The notes under the pieces are model-generated. The model had not been told where the DNA came from and did no database searches. It saw only the letters and a list, made by a program, of their open reading frames with translations. Shown here piece by piece: positions 17,489-26,650 of a stretch of DNA of 64,000 bases. The stretch is taken from positions 25,529 to 89,528 of the forward strand of contig CAJTRS010000001.1 of assembly GCA_910578805.1 (NCBI GenBank), written 5' to 3'. The stretch is from an uncultured Muribaculaceae bacterium. GTDB taxonomy: Bacteria; Bacteroidota; Bacteroidia; Bacteroidales; Muribaculaceae. The stretch's first letter is position 1; the number at the start of each line of letters is the position of its first letter. Made by a program: the position numbers and the translations under genes.

Positions 17489-19789
17489 CTATTCGGCATC
17501 GAAATTCATGCGGAGCGTAAAGCCAAACCGGCATGGCTTGCCTCGCTGCACAAAACTATTGCCCATCGACTCGAAATAAAATGTATCGAACTTTGTACAA
17601 GTCACATTTTCCACCCACCCCTGAATGGTGAGCCAGCTGCATTTGGCCGACACCGAGGCTCCAAGCTGCGCGTAGAACGGTTGGCTGAGAGTGTTGCTTT
17701 CATTCCAGTATATACGCCCTACGCCGCGCAGATTCAGATCATAAAGAAAGGTCCACCGGTCCGATACCGGGTGATGGTATGATGCCGAGGCAAACAGAGT
17801 GTTGGCCGGTGCGTAAGGCACATATTTGCCACGCCAGTCATCGGCGCCGTCGGTGTATCGGAGAAACCGAGCATTGGTATAACCGTATGAAGCAGTGAAC
17901 GCCCACCGGTCAGAAGGATTATATCTGATCTGCACTTCGGCACCGAAGCTGCGTGTGCGTCCGGCATTGGTGGTGATACGGCCCGTGGTATTTCCGTCGG
18001 GGAATGTGGTGATCTGTTGGTCGCGGCAGTCGATATAAAACAAAGCCATATCTGTCATCACCCGGCCGTCGGCACAACCGATATGCGCTCCGAGTTCATA
18101 ATTCCAGCTGCGCTCGGGCTTATAGCTTATTATATTGTCAACATCAATGCCGGCATTTCCACCGGCCATGTTTGAGCCACCTCCGGCACCGGGCATCTGC
18201 GGCATGGACTGCATCATCTGCGACATCAGACGCTGCTGAAGCACTTCACTGAACATCTGGGTATTGTATCCTCCCGACTTGTACCCCTCGCCTATCGAGG
18301 CATACACACTCGATCCGCTCTCCATAGGCAGGTCGTAACTCACAGCCACCTTAGGCATAAATTCCCAGAAATGCTGTCGGAGCTTACCGCCATCGTCAAT
18401 CTTTATCGATTTCTGAAGTATGGGACGCGGAGGCACTCCGCTTTTCATATATGCGGCAAATGAGGCATCGCACAGACTGTGATAGTCCAACGCGGTATTC
18501 TCATAATCGAGGCGCGCACCTGCCGACAGATTCCAGTCACCTAACCTCAGATCACTCTGATGATAAAGCGCTACATTCCACACAGGTATCTTGAAATCGC
18601 TGCCGAGAAACAGTTCCGGTTCGCCCCATTCAAGCCTTATCGGTATCCGGTCGTTGGTGTTAACCCGGTCGGTTATCAACTGTTTTATACCGTCCTTCTT
18701 TATAGTCACCGGAGCGTCCATATCGGTATGGCGGTAAAACGCAAACAAGCCTGCAAGCCATGAATAAGTGCCGGCGGCACCCCTAAGCACCAGTTCCTCA
18801 CTGACAGACCATTCCTTACGCTTCTGTGTCAATGTGAAGTAATCTATGGGCAGAAAATCCTGATCCAGTGTCATATTGTCGTCAAGATACTGGAATCCGG
18901 TGATACTCGACAGTGTCACACCGCCGGCGTTCCATTTCACGGTCAACGCATCGGAATACGAGTTGCGCCGATAGAAACAGGTATCATTGTAATTGATAAC
19001 ACCACTGCCCATATACTCGTAGGGATAACCCGACTGACGCGAAAGCGAGAACGCCGCCACATTGTCAACGGACAGATTGCCCGACGGATTCCACTGCGTG
19101 CGCCACCGCAGCGACACGGCTTTCTCCGTATCGACCTTACGGGCATTGTAATGATTCTTGTAATAACCGTCGGAATAATGGAAATCTCCGATGAAAGCCA
19201 TGGCCACCCGTGGAGAGAATTTGGCATAATGCGATATGGCGAGCCGGCCGTCGGGACCATTGCCCACCTGTCCCAGCACACGGCTTCCCTGATATTTCAT
19301 GGGTCTTAACGTGTAGATATTGATCTGTCCGCCCATGGTGTTGCGGCCGTAAAGGGTGGTCTGAGGGCCACGCAACACCTCTATGCGCTCAATATCGGAT
19401 ATGTCGAAATCGTAATTGTCCTTGTTGAGATAAGGCATATTGTCAACGCTCATTCCCACCACAGGCTGCTCCATACGTGCCCCGATGCCGCGCACATATA
19501 TGCTTGATGTCATTCGGCTTCCATAGTCGGGAATATAGAAATTCGGAGCTATCTCACTGAGACGCTTTACGGAATTGACATGCCACACGCTCGCCTGCAC
19601 TCCGTTCATCACTGTAGCCGAAAGAGGTTGCAGACTCAGGTCTGCGTTCTGTTTTATGGCCGTAACGGTGACATCGTCGAGCACACGGACACTGTCATTA
19701 TTATAAACATCTGTTTCTGCGGTGGCTGCACAAACCGCTCCGGGGCCGCACAAGCCCATTATAGCGAACACTAACGGTCGAATATCCAT
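17489..19789 (-). CDS. TonB-dependent outer-membrane receptor
   Basis: This 766-residue gated outer-membrane transporter imports a substrate with TonB energy. It has a signal peptide (about 1-22, ending AVCA), a TonB-box-like stretch (RVLDDVTVTAIKQ), and a plug domain with SSIYVRGIG and IERIEVLRGPQTTLYGRNTMGGQINI. A beta-barrel follows, ending in an aromatic-alternating strand (FGFTLRMNF). It lacks the N-terminal carboxypeptidase-like domain and a SusD neighbour, so it is not a SusC glycan importer. A predicted loop encoded at about 18165-18240 is strikingly Met-rich (QRLMSQMMQSMPQMPG, then SNMAGG). A lipoprotein gene follows in the same transcript. The substrate is unknown. Confidence 0.9.
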   Translation of the reverse strand: MDIRPLVFAIMGLCGPGAVCAATAETDVYNNDSVRVLDDVTVTAIKQNADLSLQPLSATVMNGVQASVWHVNSVKRLSEIAPNFYIPDYGSRMTSSIYVRGIGARMEQPVVGMSVDNMPYLNKDNYDFDISDIERIEVLRGPQTTLYGRNTMGGQINIYTLRPMKYQGSRVLGQVGNGPDGRLAISHYAKFSPRVAMAFIGDFHYSDGYYKNHYNARKVDTEKAVSLRWRTQWNPSGNLSVDNVAAFSLSRQSGYPYEYMGSGVINYNDTCFYRRNSYSDALTVKWNAGGVTLSSITGFQYLDDNMTLDQDFLPIDYFTLTQKRKEWSVSEELVLRGAAGTYSWLAGLFAFYRHTDMDAPVTIKKDGIKQLITDRVNTNDRIPIRLEWGEPELFLGSDFKIPVWNVALYHQSDLRLGDWNLSAGARLDYENTALDYHSLCDASFAAYMKSGVPPRPILQKSIKIDDGGKLRQHFWEFMPKVAVSYDLPMESGSSVYASIGEGYKSGGYNTQMFSEVLQQRLMSQMMQSMPQMPGAGGGSNMAGGNAGIDVDNIISYKPERSWNYELGAHIGCADGRVMTDMALFYIDCRDQQITTFPDGNTTGRITTNAGRTRSFGAEVQIRYNPSDRWAFTASYGYTNARFLRYTDGADDWRGKYVPYAPANTLFASASYHHPVSDRWTFLYDLNLRGVGRIYWNESNTLSQPFYAQLGASVSAKCSWLTIQGWVENVTCTKFDTFYFESMGNSFVQRGKPCRFGFTLRMNFDAE

Positions 19790-19815
19790 ATAGGCGACAA
19801 AGATAAAATGAACCG

Positions 19816-19823
19816 CAAAGATA
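19816..19823 (-). promoter_or_regulatory. -7 promoter box of the TonB receptor operon
   Basis: TATCTTTG on the minus strand, 26 bases before the ATG. An identical TATCTTTG at 19798-19805 is too close to the start codon for a normal leader. Confidence 0.5.
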
Positions 19824-19936
19824 GTTCATTCAGTTAAAGAATGCAAACGCGCCGCAGGACATTGAATCAAATGACATATTTATTTAATAATCCGGCCAAT
19901 CGGAATTCAGGAATTTGCGTGTTGACAAATAATTCG

Positions 19937-19944
19937 TAAATTTG
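19937..19944 (+). promoter_or_regulatory. -7 promoter box of the glycyl-tRNA synthetase gene
   Basis: TAAATTTG on the plus strand, 37 bases before the ATG, with GTTGAC about 16 bases upstream. Confidence 0.6.
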
Positions 19945-19981
19945 TGGCATAAAATCATTAATATAGAATAGATATATTACC

Positions 19982-21526
19982 ATGGCTCAACAGGACGAAG
20001 TGTTCAAGAAAATAGTATCACATGCCAAGGAATATGGCTTTGTGTTCCAGTCAAGTGAAATTTACGACGGCCTCTCAGCCGTGTATGACTACGGTCAGAA
20101 CGGCGTAGAACTTAAAAACAATATCAAGCGCTACTGGTGGGACGCCATGACATTGCTCCACGAAAACATCGTGGGCATAGATTCCGCCATATTCATGCAC
20201 CCGACCATATGGAAAGCCTCGGGACACGTAGATGCGTTCAATGATCCTCTGATCGACAACCGTGACTCAAAAAAGCGCTACCGCGCCGACGTGCTCATCG
20301 AAGAAGAACTTGCCAAATTTGACGACAAGATAGAGAAAGAGGTGGCCAAGGCCAAAAAGCGTTTCGGCGAATCGTTTGACGAGGCGCTCTACCGCCAGAC
20401 CAATCCCCGCGTATGTGAATATGCCGCCAAACGCGACGCACTGCATGAACGTTTCGCCAAGGCCATGAATGACAACAACCTTGAGGAACTCCGACAAATC
20501 ATAGTCGATCAGGAAATTGTGTGCCCCATATCAGGCACACGCAACTGGACCGAAGTGCGCCAGTTCAACCTTATGTTCAAGACAGAGATGGGCAGCACTG
20601 CCGATGGCGCCATGACAGTGTATCTCCGTCCGGAGACCGCTCAGGGCATATTTGTCAACTATCTCAATGTTCAGAAGACGGGACGCATGCGCATACCGTT
20701 CGGCATAGCCCAGATAGGAAAGGCATTCCGTAACGAGATCGTTGCACGTCAATTCATATTCCGAATGCGTGAGTTCGAGCAGATGGAAATGCAATTCTTC
20801 GTACGCCCCGGCGAAGAACTCAAATGGTTTGCCCAATGGAAAGAGTGGCGGTTGAAATGGCACAAGGCTCTCGGCCTTGGCGATGAGAAGTACCGTTACC
20901 ATGACCACGACAAACTGGCTCACTATGCCAACGCCGCCACCGACATCGAATTCCAGATGCCCTTTGGCTTCAAGGAGGTGGAAGGTATCCATTCCCGAAC
21001 CAATTTCGATCTGTCGCAGCATGAGAAATTCTCAGGCAAAAACATCAAATACTTCGATCCGGAACTCGGCGAAAGCTATGTGCCGTATGTCATAGAGACA
21101 TCTATAGGCGTGGACCGCATGTTCCTGTCGGTACTCTGCTCATCGTATGAGGAGCAGAAACTCGAAGGTGGCGACACCCGCGTGGTGCTCCATCTCCCAG
21201 CGGCATTGGCTCCCGTGAAATGCGCCGTGATGCCGCTCGTACGCAAGGACGGACTTCCTGAAAAAGCCCGCGAGATTGTCAATGACCTGAAATTTGACTT
21301 CTCTACCCACTACGATGAAAAAGACTCCATTGGCAAGCGCTACCGCCGTCAGGACGCCATCGGCACACCCTACTGCATCACCGTTGACCACCAGACTCTC
21401 GAGGACAACACCGTGACACTGCGCGAACGCGATTCCATGGCACAGACCCGCGTATCGATAGACGAACTCCACCATCTGATACACAACAATGTAAGCCTCA
21501 ACGCACTGCTCCGAAAACTTGCATAA
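19982..21526 (+). CDS. glyQS: Glycine--tRNA ligase (single-chain, dimeric type)
   Basis: This enzyme charges tRNA-Gly. The 514-residue protein is the eukaryote/archaeal-like alpha2 class-II enzyme, not the alpha2beta2 bacterial form. Class-II motif 2 is seen in FRNEIVARQFIFRMREFEQMEMQFF (split here as FRNEI...REFEQMEMQFF), motif 3 in ETSIGVDRMFL, and the anticodon-binding domain in the last 120 residues (CITVDHQTLEDNTVTLRERD). Upstream there is a good promoter. No T-box is expected or seen. The lemA gene follows 57 bases downstream and might be read through. Confidence 0.95.
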   Translation: MAQQDEVFKKIVSHAKEYGFVFQSSEIYDGLSAVYDYGQNGVELKNNIKRYWWDAMTLLHENIVGIDSAIFMHPTIWKASGHVDAFNDPLIDNRDSKKRYRADVLIEEELAKFDDKIEKEVAKAKKRFGESFDEALYRQTNPRVCEYAAKRDALHERFAKAMNDNNLEELRQIIVDQEIVCPISGTRNWTEVRQFNLMFKTEMGSTADGAMTVYLRPETAQGIFVNYLNVQKTGRMRIPFGIAQIGKAFRNEIVARQFIFRMREFEQMEMQFFVRPGEELKWFAQWKEWRLKWHKALGLGDEKYRYHDHDKLAHYANAATDIEFQMPFGFKEVEGIHSRTNFDLSQHEKFSGKNIKYFDPELGESYVPYVIETSIGVDRMFLSVLCSSYEEQKLEGGDTRVVLHLPAALAPVKCAVMPLVRKDGLPEKAREIVNDLKFDFSTHYDEKDSIGKRYRRQDAIGTPYCITVDHQTLEDNTVTLRERDSMAQTRVSIDELHHLIHNNVSLNALLRKLA

Positions 21527-21583
21527 CCCGCCGATTGTTTATCTATCGACAGATATTTTAATTATACACATATTTTTAATAAG

Positions 21584-22204
21584 ATGAAAAAATCAACCAT
21601 TATAACCATAGGCTGCATAGTGGGTGTGATAGCCCTGATAGGCATACCGACCTGCTCAAGCTACAACGGAATGGTAAGCCAGCAGGAAACAGTTGACGCC
21701 CAATGGGGAAAGGTGGAAAATCAATACCAGCGCCGCCTTGACCTGATACCCAATTTGGTCAACACCGTAAAAGGCTACGCCGAGCATGAATCCTCCACTC
21801 TGCAAAACGTGACCAACGCACGTGTGGGCATGCCTTCCGACTCTGCACTCATGCAGGCTTACGCACAGGCTCTTGAGGTAAACAAATCGTCAACGCCTAC
21901 TGAAAGCGGTATCCGATCGCTTCAGAACCTCGAGCGCCAGATGGGATTGTACATCAATGCCGTCCACGAAGCATATCCCGACCTGAAAGCGAGCCAGAAC
22001 TTCACTCAGCTTCAGGACGAACTGGCCGGTACGGAAAACCGTATAGCCACCGAACGCGGACGATACACCGACGCCGTGCGTGACTACAATGTTAGAATCA
22101 AACGGTTTCCGGGCAACATTGTGGCGGGGCTGTTCGGATTTGAACCCAAGCCTCAGTTCGAGGCCAATGAAGGCGCATCGGTGGCACCTACCGTAAGTTT
22201 TTAA
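21584..22204 (+). CDS. lemA: LemA family protein
   Basis: LemA proteins are membrane-anchored, mostly helical proteins of uncertain function. The 206-residue protein has one N-terminal transmembrane helix (about 5-24) followed by the family signature Q-W-x-x-V-E-N-Q-Y-Q-R-R-x-D-L-I-P-N-L-V near 46-65. A coiled helical bundle follows, with YNxxIKRFPGNIVAGLFGF near the C-terminus. The rest of the protein is expected on the periplasmic side. It lies 18 bases before an FKBP lipoprotein gene and is probably co-transcribed with it. Confidence 0.93.
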   Translation: MKKSTIITIGCIVGVIALIGIPTCSSYNGMVSQQETVDAQWGKVENQYQRRLDLIPNLVNTVKGYAEHESSTLQNVTNARVGMPSDSALMQAYAQALEVNKSSTPTESGIRSLQNLERQMGLYINAVHEAYPDLKASQNFTQLQDELAGTENRIATERGRYTDAVRDYNVRIKRFPGNIVAGLFGFEPKPQFEANEGASVAPTVSF

Positions 22205-22222
22205 AATTCCCACTCAGCAATC

Positions 22223-22777
22223 ATGAGAAAACTCCTGTATAGTCTTCTTCTTTCAGGCTGTGTGTGCACTCTGGCATCATCGTGCGGCGATGACGGCAAC
22301 GACTGGACCGACTATGCCGAATGGCGCGAGACCAATCTCCAATGGTACAACACCCAGGCAGAGCGCAAGAATGAAGACGGCACACCATTTTTCACACGCG
22401 TAAATCCCGACTGGTATCCGGAGTCAAAAGTGCTGATCCACTACTTCAACGACCGCACCGAGACAGCCGACAACCTCTCGCCGCTCATCACAAGCCACGT
22501 GACTGTAAAATATACCGGCGAACTCTATGACGGCACTGTATTCGACAAGACCACTACCGGTTCCGACAGCGAACGCACATTCCAGCTCAACGGCACCATA
22601 GTGGGGTGGCAGCTGGCTCTGACCCAGATGCACGTTGGCGACACATGCGAAGTGATAATCCCTTACGCACAAGGCTACGGGCCGCAGGGTTCAGAATCGA
22701 TATCGCCCTACTCCACCCTAAAATTCAACATACGGTTAGTCGATATTCCACAGTACGAGATACCTGACATAAAATAA
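22223..22777 (+). CDS. FKBP-type peptidyl-prolyl isomerase lipoprotein
   Basis: This enzyme catalyses cis-trans isomerisation of prolyl bonds in envelope proteins. The 184-residue lipoprotein has its lipidated cysteine at about residue 21 (LASSC) and a linker of about 65 residues containing a charged helix. A single FKBP domain follows (VKYTGELYDGTVFDKTTTG, then GTIVGWQLALTQMHVGDTCEVIIPYAQGYG and a final YSTLKFNIRLVDI strand). The FKBP core is complete. It is paired with lemA and followed by a hairpin. Confidence 0.92.
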   Translation: MRKLLYSLLLSGCVCTLASSCGDDGNDWTDYAEWRETNLQWYNTQAERKNEDGTPFFTRVNPDWYPESKVLIHYFNDRTETADNLSPLITSHVTVKYTGELYDGTVFDKTTTGSDSERTFQLNGTIVGWQLALTQMHVGDTCEVIIPYAQGYGPQGSESISPYSTLKFNIRLVDIPQYEIPDIK

Positions 22778-22806
22778 TCTGCGTACTCACAGCACAAAAA
22801 CAAGAC

Positions 22807-22843
22807 AAGGGTTGTTATACATAATGTATGACAACCCTTTCTA
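22807..22843 (+). terminator. Hairpin between the FKBP gene and the DUF4332 gene
   Basis: Fourteen-base arms AAGGGTTGTTATAC and GTATGACAACCCTT pair with one G-T wobble around a 5-base loop. Only three Ts follow. No TAnnTTTG box lies between this hairpin and the next ATG at 22856, so it may be a leaky terminator or attenuator. Confidence 0.6.
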
Positions 22844-22855
22844 ATCATAAACAAT

Positions 22856-23263
22856 ATGAACTACGACGTTATCGACATTGAAGGTGTAGGTGAATCCTAT
22901 GCGAAAAAACTACATGGGGTGGATATCAACACTACCGAAGAATTGCTCCAGTTTTGCAGCACTCCGGCCAATCGTAAAAATCTGTCAGAGGCCACAGGCA
23001 TATCTCCCAAACTGATCCTGAAATGGACCAATCATGCCGACCTCTTCAGAATCAAAGGCGTAGGACCTCAATTTGCCGAGTTGCTTGAAGCTTCCGGTGT
23101 GGATACCGTAAAAGAGCTGCGTCACCGCAAAGCCGAAAACCTTGCAACCAGACTGGCCGAAGTCAATGACGCCCGTCACCTGACCCGCCGAGTACCATCA
23201 GTAACCGAAGTCCAGAAAATGATTGACGAGGCGGCTAACCTTGAACCGGTAATCAAATATTAA
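22856..23263 (+). CDS. DUF4332 helix-hairpin-helix protein
   Basis: This small protein of 135 residues is built of two helix-hairpin-helix units. It opens with DVIDIEGVGESYAKKLHGVDINTTEELLQ, and a second G-V-G unit appears in FRIKGVGPQFAELLEASGVDTVKEL. This tandem pattern is the DUF4332 signature. HhH units usually contact DNA or RNA backbone or mediate protein contacts, but the function of this family is unknown. No signal peptide is present, so it should be cytosolic. It begins 12 bases after a strong hairpin and 27 bases before the next lipoprotein gene. Confidence 0.85.
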   Translation: MNYDVIDIEGVGESYAKKLHGVDINTTEELLQFCSTPANRKNLSEATGISPKLILKWTNHADLFRIKGVGPQFAELLEASGVDTVKELRHRKAENLATRLAEVNDARHLTRRVPSVTEVQKMIDEAANLEPVIKY

Positions 23264-23289
23264 TTCTAACCAACACTCACGACAGACCT

Positions 23290-23814
23290 ATGTATCTTAA
23301 AAAATTATTTTTGATGACACTAACCGCTGTTGCCGTAACCTCATTGGCAAGCTGCAGCGACGACGATGACAACAACACACCTAATGGACCATACGTGCCC
23401 CAGGCTTGTTTGGAAAAATTCGCTCAGCAGTATCCCGATGCAAAAAACGTGAAATGGGAAATTAAAGCACCATACTTTGTGGCCGAATTCCACAGCAACA
23501 ACAATCTGGAGGAAACCGAATCATGGTATAAGGCCGACGGGACATGGGCAATGAGCGAAACTGATTACGGAGCTGACCTGTTTATGATCCCTACAGCCGT
23601 CAACTTGGCTTTCAACCAGACAGAATATGCCCAATGGCCCATTGACGACATAAAATACTACCAATATCCCGCCGGTAATTCTGATTTTTATCTGATAGAA
23701 GTAAAAGACACCGATCCGAAACCTGACATGCAATTATACTTTAAGCCCGACGGGACTCTTATAAAGACAACCCCTGACTCAGGCGCCGACATAACACCTG
23801 ATACCGTCATATAA
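23290..23814 (+). CDS. PepSY-like (DUF2874) lipoprotein
   Basis: This 174-residue lipoprotein has its lipidated cysteine at about residue 22 (SLASC), followed by an Asp/Asn-rich spacer. The body has two repeats of the PepSY-like beta-lactamase-inhibitor fold found in Bacteroidetes: FAQQYPDAKNVKWEIKAPYFVAEF, then a W-Y-x-x-D-G-T-W strand, and again FYLIEVK...LYFKPDGTL. Such proteins are usually periplasmic inhibitors or binders, and the target here is unknown. It probably shares a transcript with the DUF4332 gene and ends at a strong terminator. Confidence 0.82.
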   Translation: MYLKKLFLMTLTAVAVTSLASCSDDDDNNTPNGPYVPQACLEKFAQQYPDAKNVKWEIKAPYFVAEFHSNNNLEETESWYKADGTWAMSETDYGADLFMIPTAVNLAFNQTEYAQWPIDDIKYYQYPAGNSDFYLIEVKDTDPKPDMQLYFKPDGTLIKTTPDSGADITPDTVI

Positions 23815-23843
23815 GATTACGGTTATCCCAAACAATATCAACG

Positions 23844-23879
23844 AGCGATGTGCCTTTCATGCAGGCACATCGCTTTTTA
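23844..23879 (+). terminator. Terminator of the PepSY-like lipoprotein gene
   Basis: Arms AGCGATGTGCCT and AGGCACATCGCT pair perfectly and are followed by a run of Ts. Confidence 0.9.
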
Positions 23880-23905
23880 TATGCGGTATTTACAAAAAAA
23901 TTTAG

Positions 23906-23913
23906 TACCTTTG
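23906..23913 (+). promoter_or_regulatory. -7 promoter box of the parC operon
   Basis: TACCTTTG fits TAnnTTTG, 30 bases before the parC ATG. Confidence 0.6.
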
Positions 23914-23943
23914 TGTATCGACCAATCCCTGTGCTAAAAAACC

Positions 23944-26625
23944 ATGAGCGACGAACTATACACCGATGATATTGACGAAGGCGCAGAAGCCACCGAAGGG
24001 GGATTTTCCTCCATGTTTGTGGACCTGAACGACGATGTGGTACGCCAACAACTCCGAGGCATGTTCCAAAGCTGGTATCTCGACTATGCCTCCTACACCA
24101 TTCTTGACCGAGCCATACCTCACATCGACGACGGTCTGAAACCGGTACAGCGGCGCATACTCCACTCCATGAAGACCCTCGATGACGGACGCTTCAACAA
24201 AGTGGCCAACATCGTGGGAAACACCATGCAATATCACCCTCACGGCGACTCATCTATCTATGGCGCCCTCGTGCAACTCGGACAGAAAGACCTGCTCGTG
24301 GAAACCCAGGGTAACTGGGGCAACATTCTCACCGGCGATCCGGCTGCAGCCGGACGTTACATCGAAGCACGCCTGTCGCAATTCGCACTCGATGTGCTGT
24401 ACAACCCCAAGGTAACCCAATGGACTCTCAGTTACGACGGACGAAAGAAAGAACCGGTGACACTTCCGGCCAAATTCCCGTTGCTGCTGTCACAGGGAGT
24501 AGGCGGCATAGCCGCAGGCCTCTCCTCTCTGATATTACCCCATAACTTCAATGATATACTCGACGCCGCAATAGCCTATCTCAAAGGCGAGGAATTCACT
24601 CTATATCCGGATTTCCCTACAGGCGCCTATATCGATGTGAGCCGGTACAACGACGGCGCACGAGGCGGAAAAGTCAGAATCCGCGCAAAGATCGAAAAGT
24701 TAGACAACAAGACTCTCGCCATAACCGAGATACCCTTTGGCACCACCACCGGTTCGCTCATCGACTCCATACTCCGCGCCTATGATAAAGGCAAGATAAA
24801 GATACGCAAAGTCGATGACAACACTGCCGAAACGGCCATGATACTCGTGCATCTGCAGCCGGGAACATCAAGCGACAAGACTATCGATGCCCTTTATGCA
24901 TTTACCGACTGCGAATTACCTGTATCACCAAACTGCTGCGTGATCTATGACAACAAACCCCACTTCATCGGAGTGAGCGATGTGCTCAGGCGCAGCGTGG
25001 AGACCACACGGTCCATTCTCAAAGCCGAACTGGAAGTTTTGCTTGCCGAAGTGCGCGAACAGCTTCACTTCGCTTCATTGGAACGCATATTCATCGAACA
25101 GCGCATATACAAAGACAAGGAATTCGAGGAAAGCGCAAGCAAGGAAGAGGCGATAAACCATATAGACCTGCGTCTGGAACCATGGAAACCCCAGATGATA
25201 CGCGAAGTTACCGTAGAGGATATCGAACGCCTGTTCGAGATAAAGATGGGACGTATCCTGAAATTCAACTCCCATCAGGCCGACGAGAACATAGCCGCCT
25301 ATCTTGACAGGATAGCCGCCTACGAAAATGACCTCTCCAATCTTACAGCCCACACCATCAAATGGTATGAAATGCTCAAGGATAAATACGGAGCAGCCTA
25401 TCCTCGCCGGACATTGATACGTAATTTCAACAATATCGAGGCAGCCACGGTGGCCGAGGCCAATGAAAAACTCTATATCAACCGCGAAGAAGGATTCATA
25501 GGCACCGCACTTAAAAAAGACGAATATATCTGCAACTGCTCACAGCTCGACGATGTCCTCATCATATATAAAGACGGACGCTACCGTGTGAGCAAAGTGC
25601 AGGAAAAGATGTCGGTAGGCAAAAACATACTGTACATAAGCGTATATAAACGCAATGAGGCTGACAGGATAACCTACAATGTGATATATCAGAACGGCAA
25701 AGGCGGCGTTTATTACATGAAGCGCTTCCACATCACCGGCATAACACGCGACAAGGACTATTATATAACCCAGGAGGGTGTGCCGGGTTCCAAGATTGTG
25801 TGGTTCACGGCCAATCCCAACGGGGAAGCCGAAGTCGTGAAAGTGACACTCAAGCCCAAACCCCGCCTGAAAAGCCTGTTTATAGATGTGGACTTCGGAC
25901 AGCTCGGCATAAAAGGTAAAGGTGCAATGGGCAACATAGTCACCAAGAACGAGGTGCATCGCATATCGCTTAAAGAGAAAGGACATTCCACCTTAGGAGG
26001 CCGACAGGTGTGGTTTGATCCCGACGTGCTTCGGCTCAACTATGAAGGGCGCGGCAATTATCTCGGTGAATTCGGTCCGACCGATCTTGTACTCGTCATA
26101 CTCCAAAACGGAGAATACTATACTTCCACATTCGATTCAGCCAACCATTACGAGGACAATATACTGCGCATCGAGCTGTACAGACCCGGAGTGGCATGGT
26201 CGGCTGTGCTGTACGATGCCGAACAGCAAGGATATCCATACCTTAAACGCTTTACTTTTGAACCGACCTCCAAAAAACAAAGCTTCATAGGTGAAAACAC
26301 CAAATCAGAACTCGTGGCATTGTCCGATGCACCGGGCGCACGGTTTGAGGTAATCTACGGCGGAAATGACGCCTACCGCGGAAGTTTTGCTGTGACAGCT
26401 CGCGAATTTATCGCAATCAAATCGCTCAAAGCCAAAGGCAAGAGACTCACAAACTTTGAAGTGGAGATCATAAAAGAACTTGACCCGCTTCCAGATGAAG
26501 ATGACGAGAACCTCGATGAAGATAACAATCCGGAAATGGAAGATATCACGATTCAGGATCCCGATGCCGACAAATCGGAAGACGAGGTCCGCGATGAAAT
26601 CACCGGCCAACAGCGCATATTCTAA
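23944..26625 (+). CDS. parC: DNA topoisomerase IV subunit A (gyrase A family)
   Basis: This is the DNA-cutting subunit of a type IIA topoisomerase that decatenates chromosomes. The 893-residue protein has the winged-helix/tower core with catalytic Tyr139 (AAGRYIEAR), the LDRAIPHIDDGLKPVQRR segment, and a C-terminal wrapping domain, followed by a very acidic tail (about 840-893). Ser103 aligns with the quinolone-target Ser83 of E. coli GyrA, but the Asp87/Glu84 equivalent is Gly107 (HPHGDSSIYG). The sequence DLLVETQGNWGNILTGD is typical of the Bacteroidetes ParC group. The partner parE is not in the window. It heads a three-gene operon. Confidence 0.92.
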   Translation: MSDELYTDDIDEGAEATEGGFSSMFVDLNDDVVRQQLRGMFQSWYLDYASYTILDRAIPHIDDGLKPVQRRILHSMKTLDDGRFNKVANIVGNTMQYHPHGDSSIYGALVQLGQKDLLVETQGNWGNILTGDPAAAGRYIEARLSQFALDVLYNPKVTQWTLSYDGRKKEPVTLPAKFPLLLSQGVGGIAAGLSSLILPHNFNDILDAAIAYLKGEEFTLYPDFPTGAYIDVSRYNDGARGGKVRIRAKIEKLDNKTLAITEIPFGTTTGSLIDSILRAYDKGKIKIRKVDDNTAETAMILVHLQPGTSSDKTIDALYAFTDCELPVSPNCCVIYDNKPHFIGVSDVLRRSVETTRSILKAELEVLLAEVREQLHFASLERIFIEQRIYKDKEFEESASKEEAINHIDLRLEPWKPQMIREVTVEDIERLFEIKMGRILKFNSHQADENIAAYLDRIAAYENDLSNLTAHTIKWYEMLKDKYGAAYPRRTLIRNFNNIEAATVAEANEKLYINREEGFIGTALKKDEYICNCSQLDDVLIIYKDGRYRVSKVQEKMSVGKNILYISVYKRNEADRITYNVIYQNGKGGVYYMKRFHITGITRDKDYYITQEGVPGSKIVWFTANPNGEAEVVKVTLKPKPRLKSLFIDVDFGQLGIKGKGAMGNIVTKNEVHRISLKEKGHSTLGGRQVWFDPDVLRLNYEGRGNYLGEFGPTDLVLVILQNGEYYTSTFDSANHYEDNILRIELYRPGVAWSAVLYDAEQQGYPYLKRFTFEPTSKKQSFIGENTKSELVALSDAPGARFEVIYGGNDAYRGSFAVTAREFIAIKSLKAKGKRLTNFEVEIIKELDPLPDEDDENLDEDNNPEMEDITIQDPDADKSEDEVRDEITGQQRIF

Positions 26626-26650
26626 CCATAAAACCAATCCATTTCTGACC

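Noticed and set aside
17489..19789. Polysaccharide utilisation locus (SusC/SusD pair)
   Set aside because: The receptor lacks the N-terminal SusC-type domain, the adjacent lipoprotein is not SusD-like, and no glycoside hydrolases flank it.
19798..19805. Second TATCTTTG before the TonB receptor gene
   Set aside because: It lies 9 bases from the start codon, leaving almost no leader. The copy at 19816 is the better promoter.
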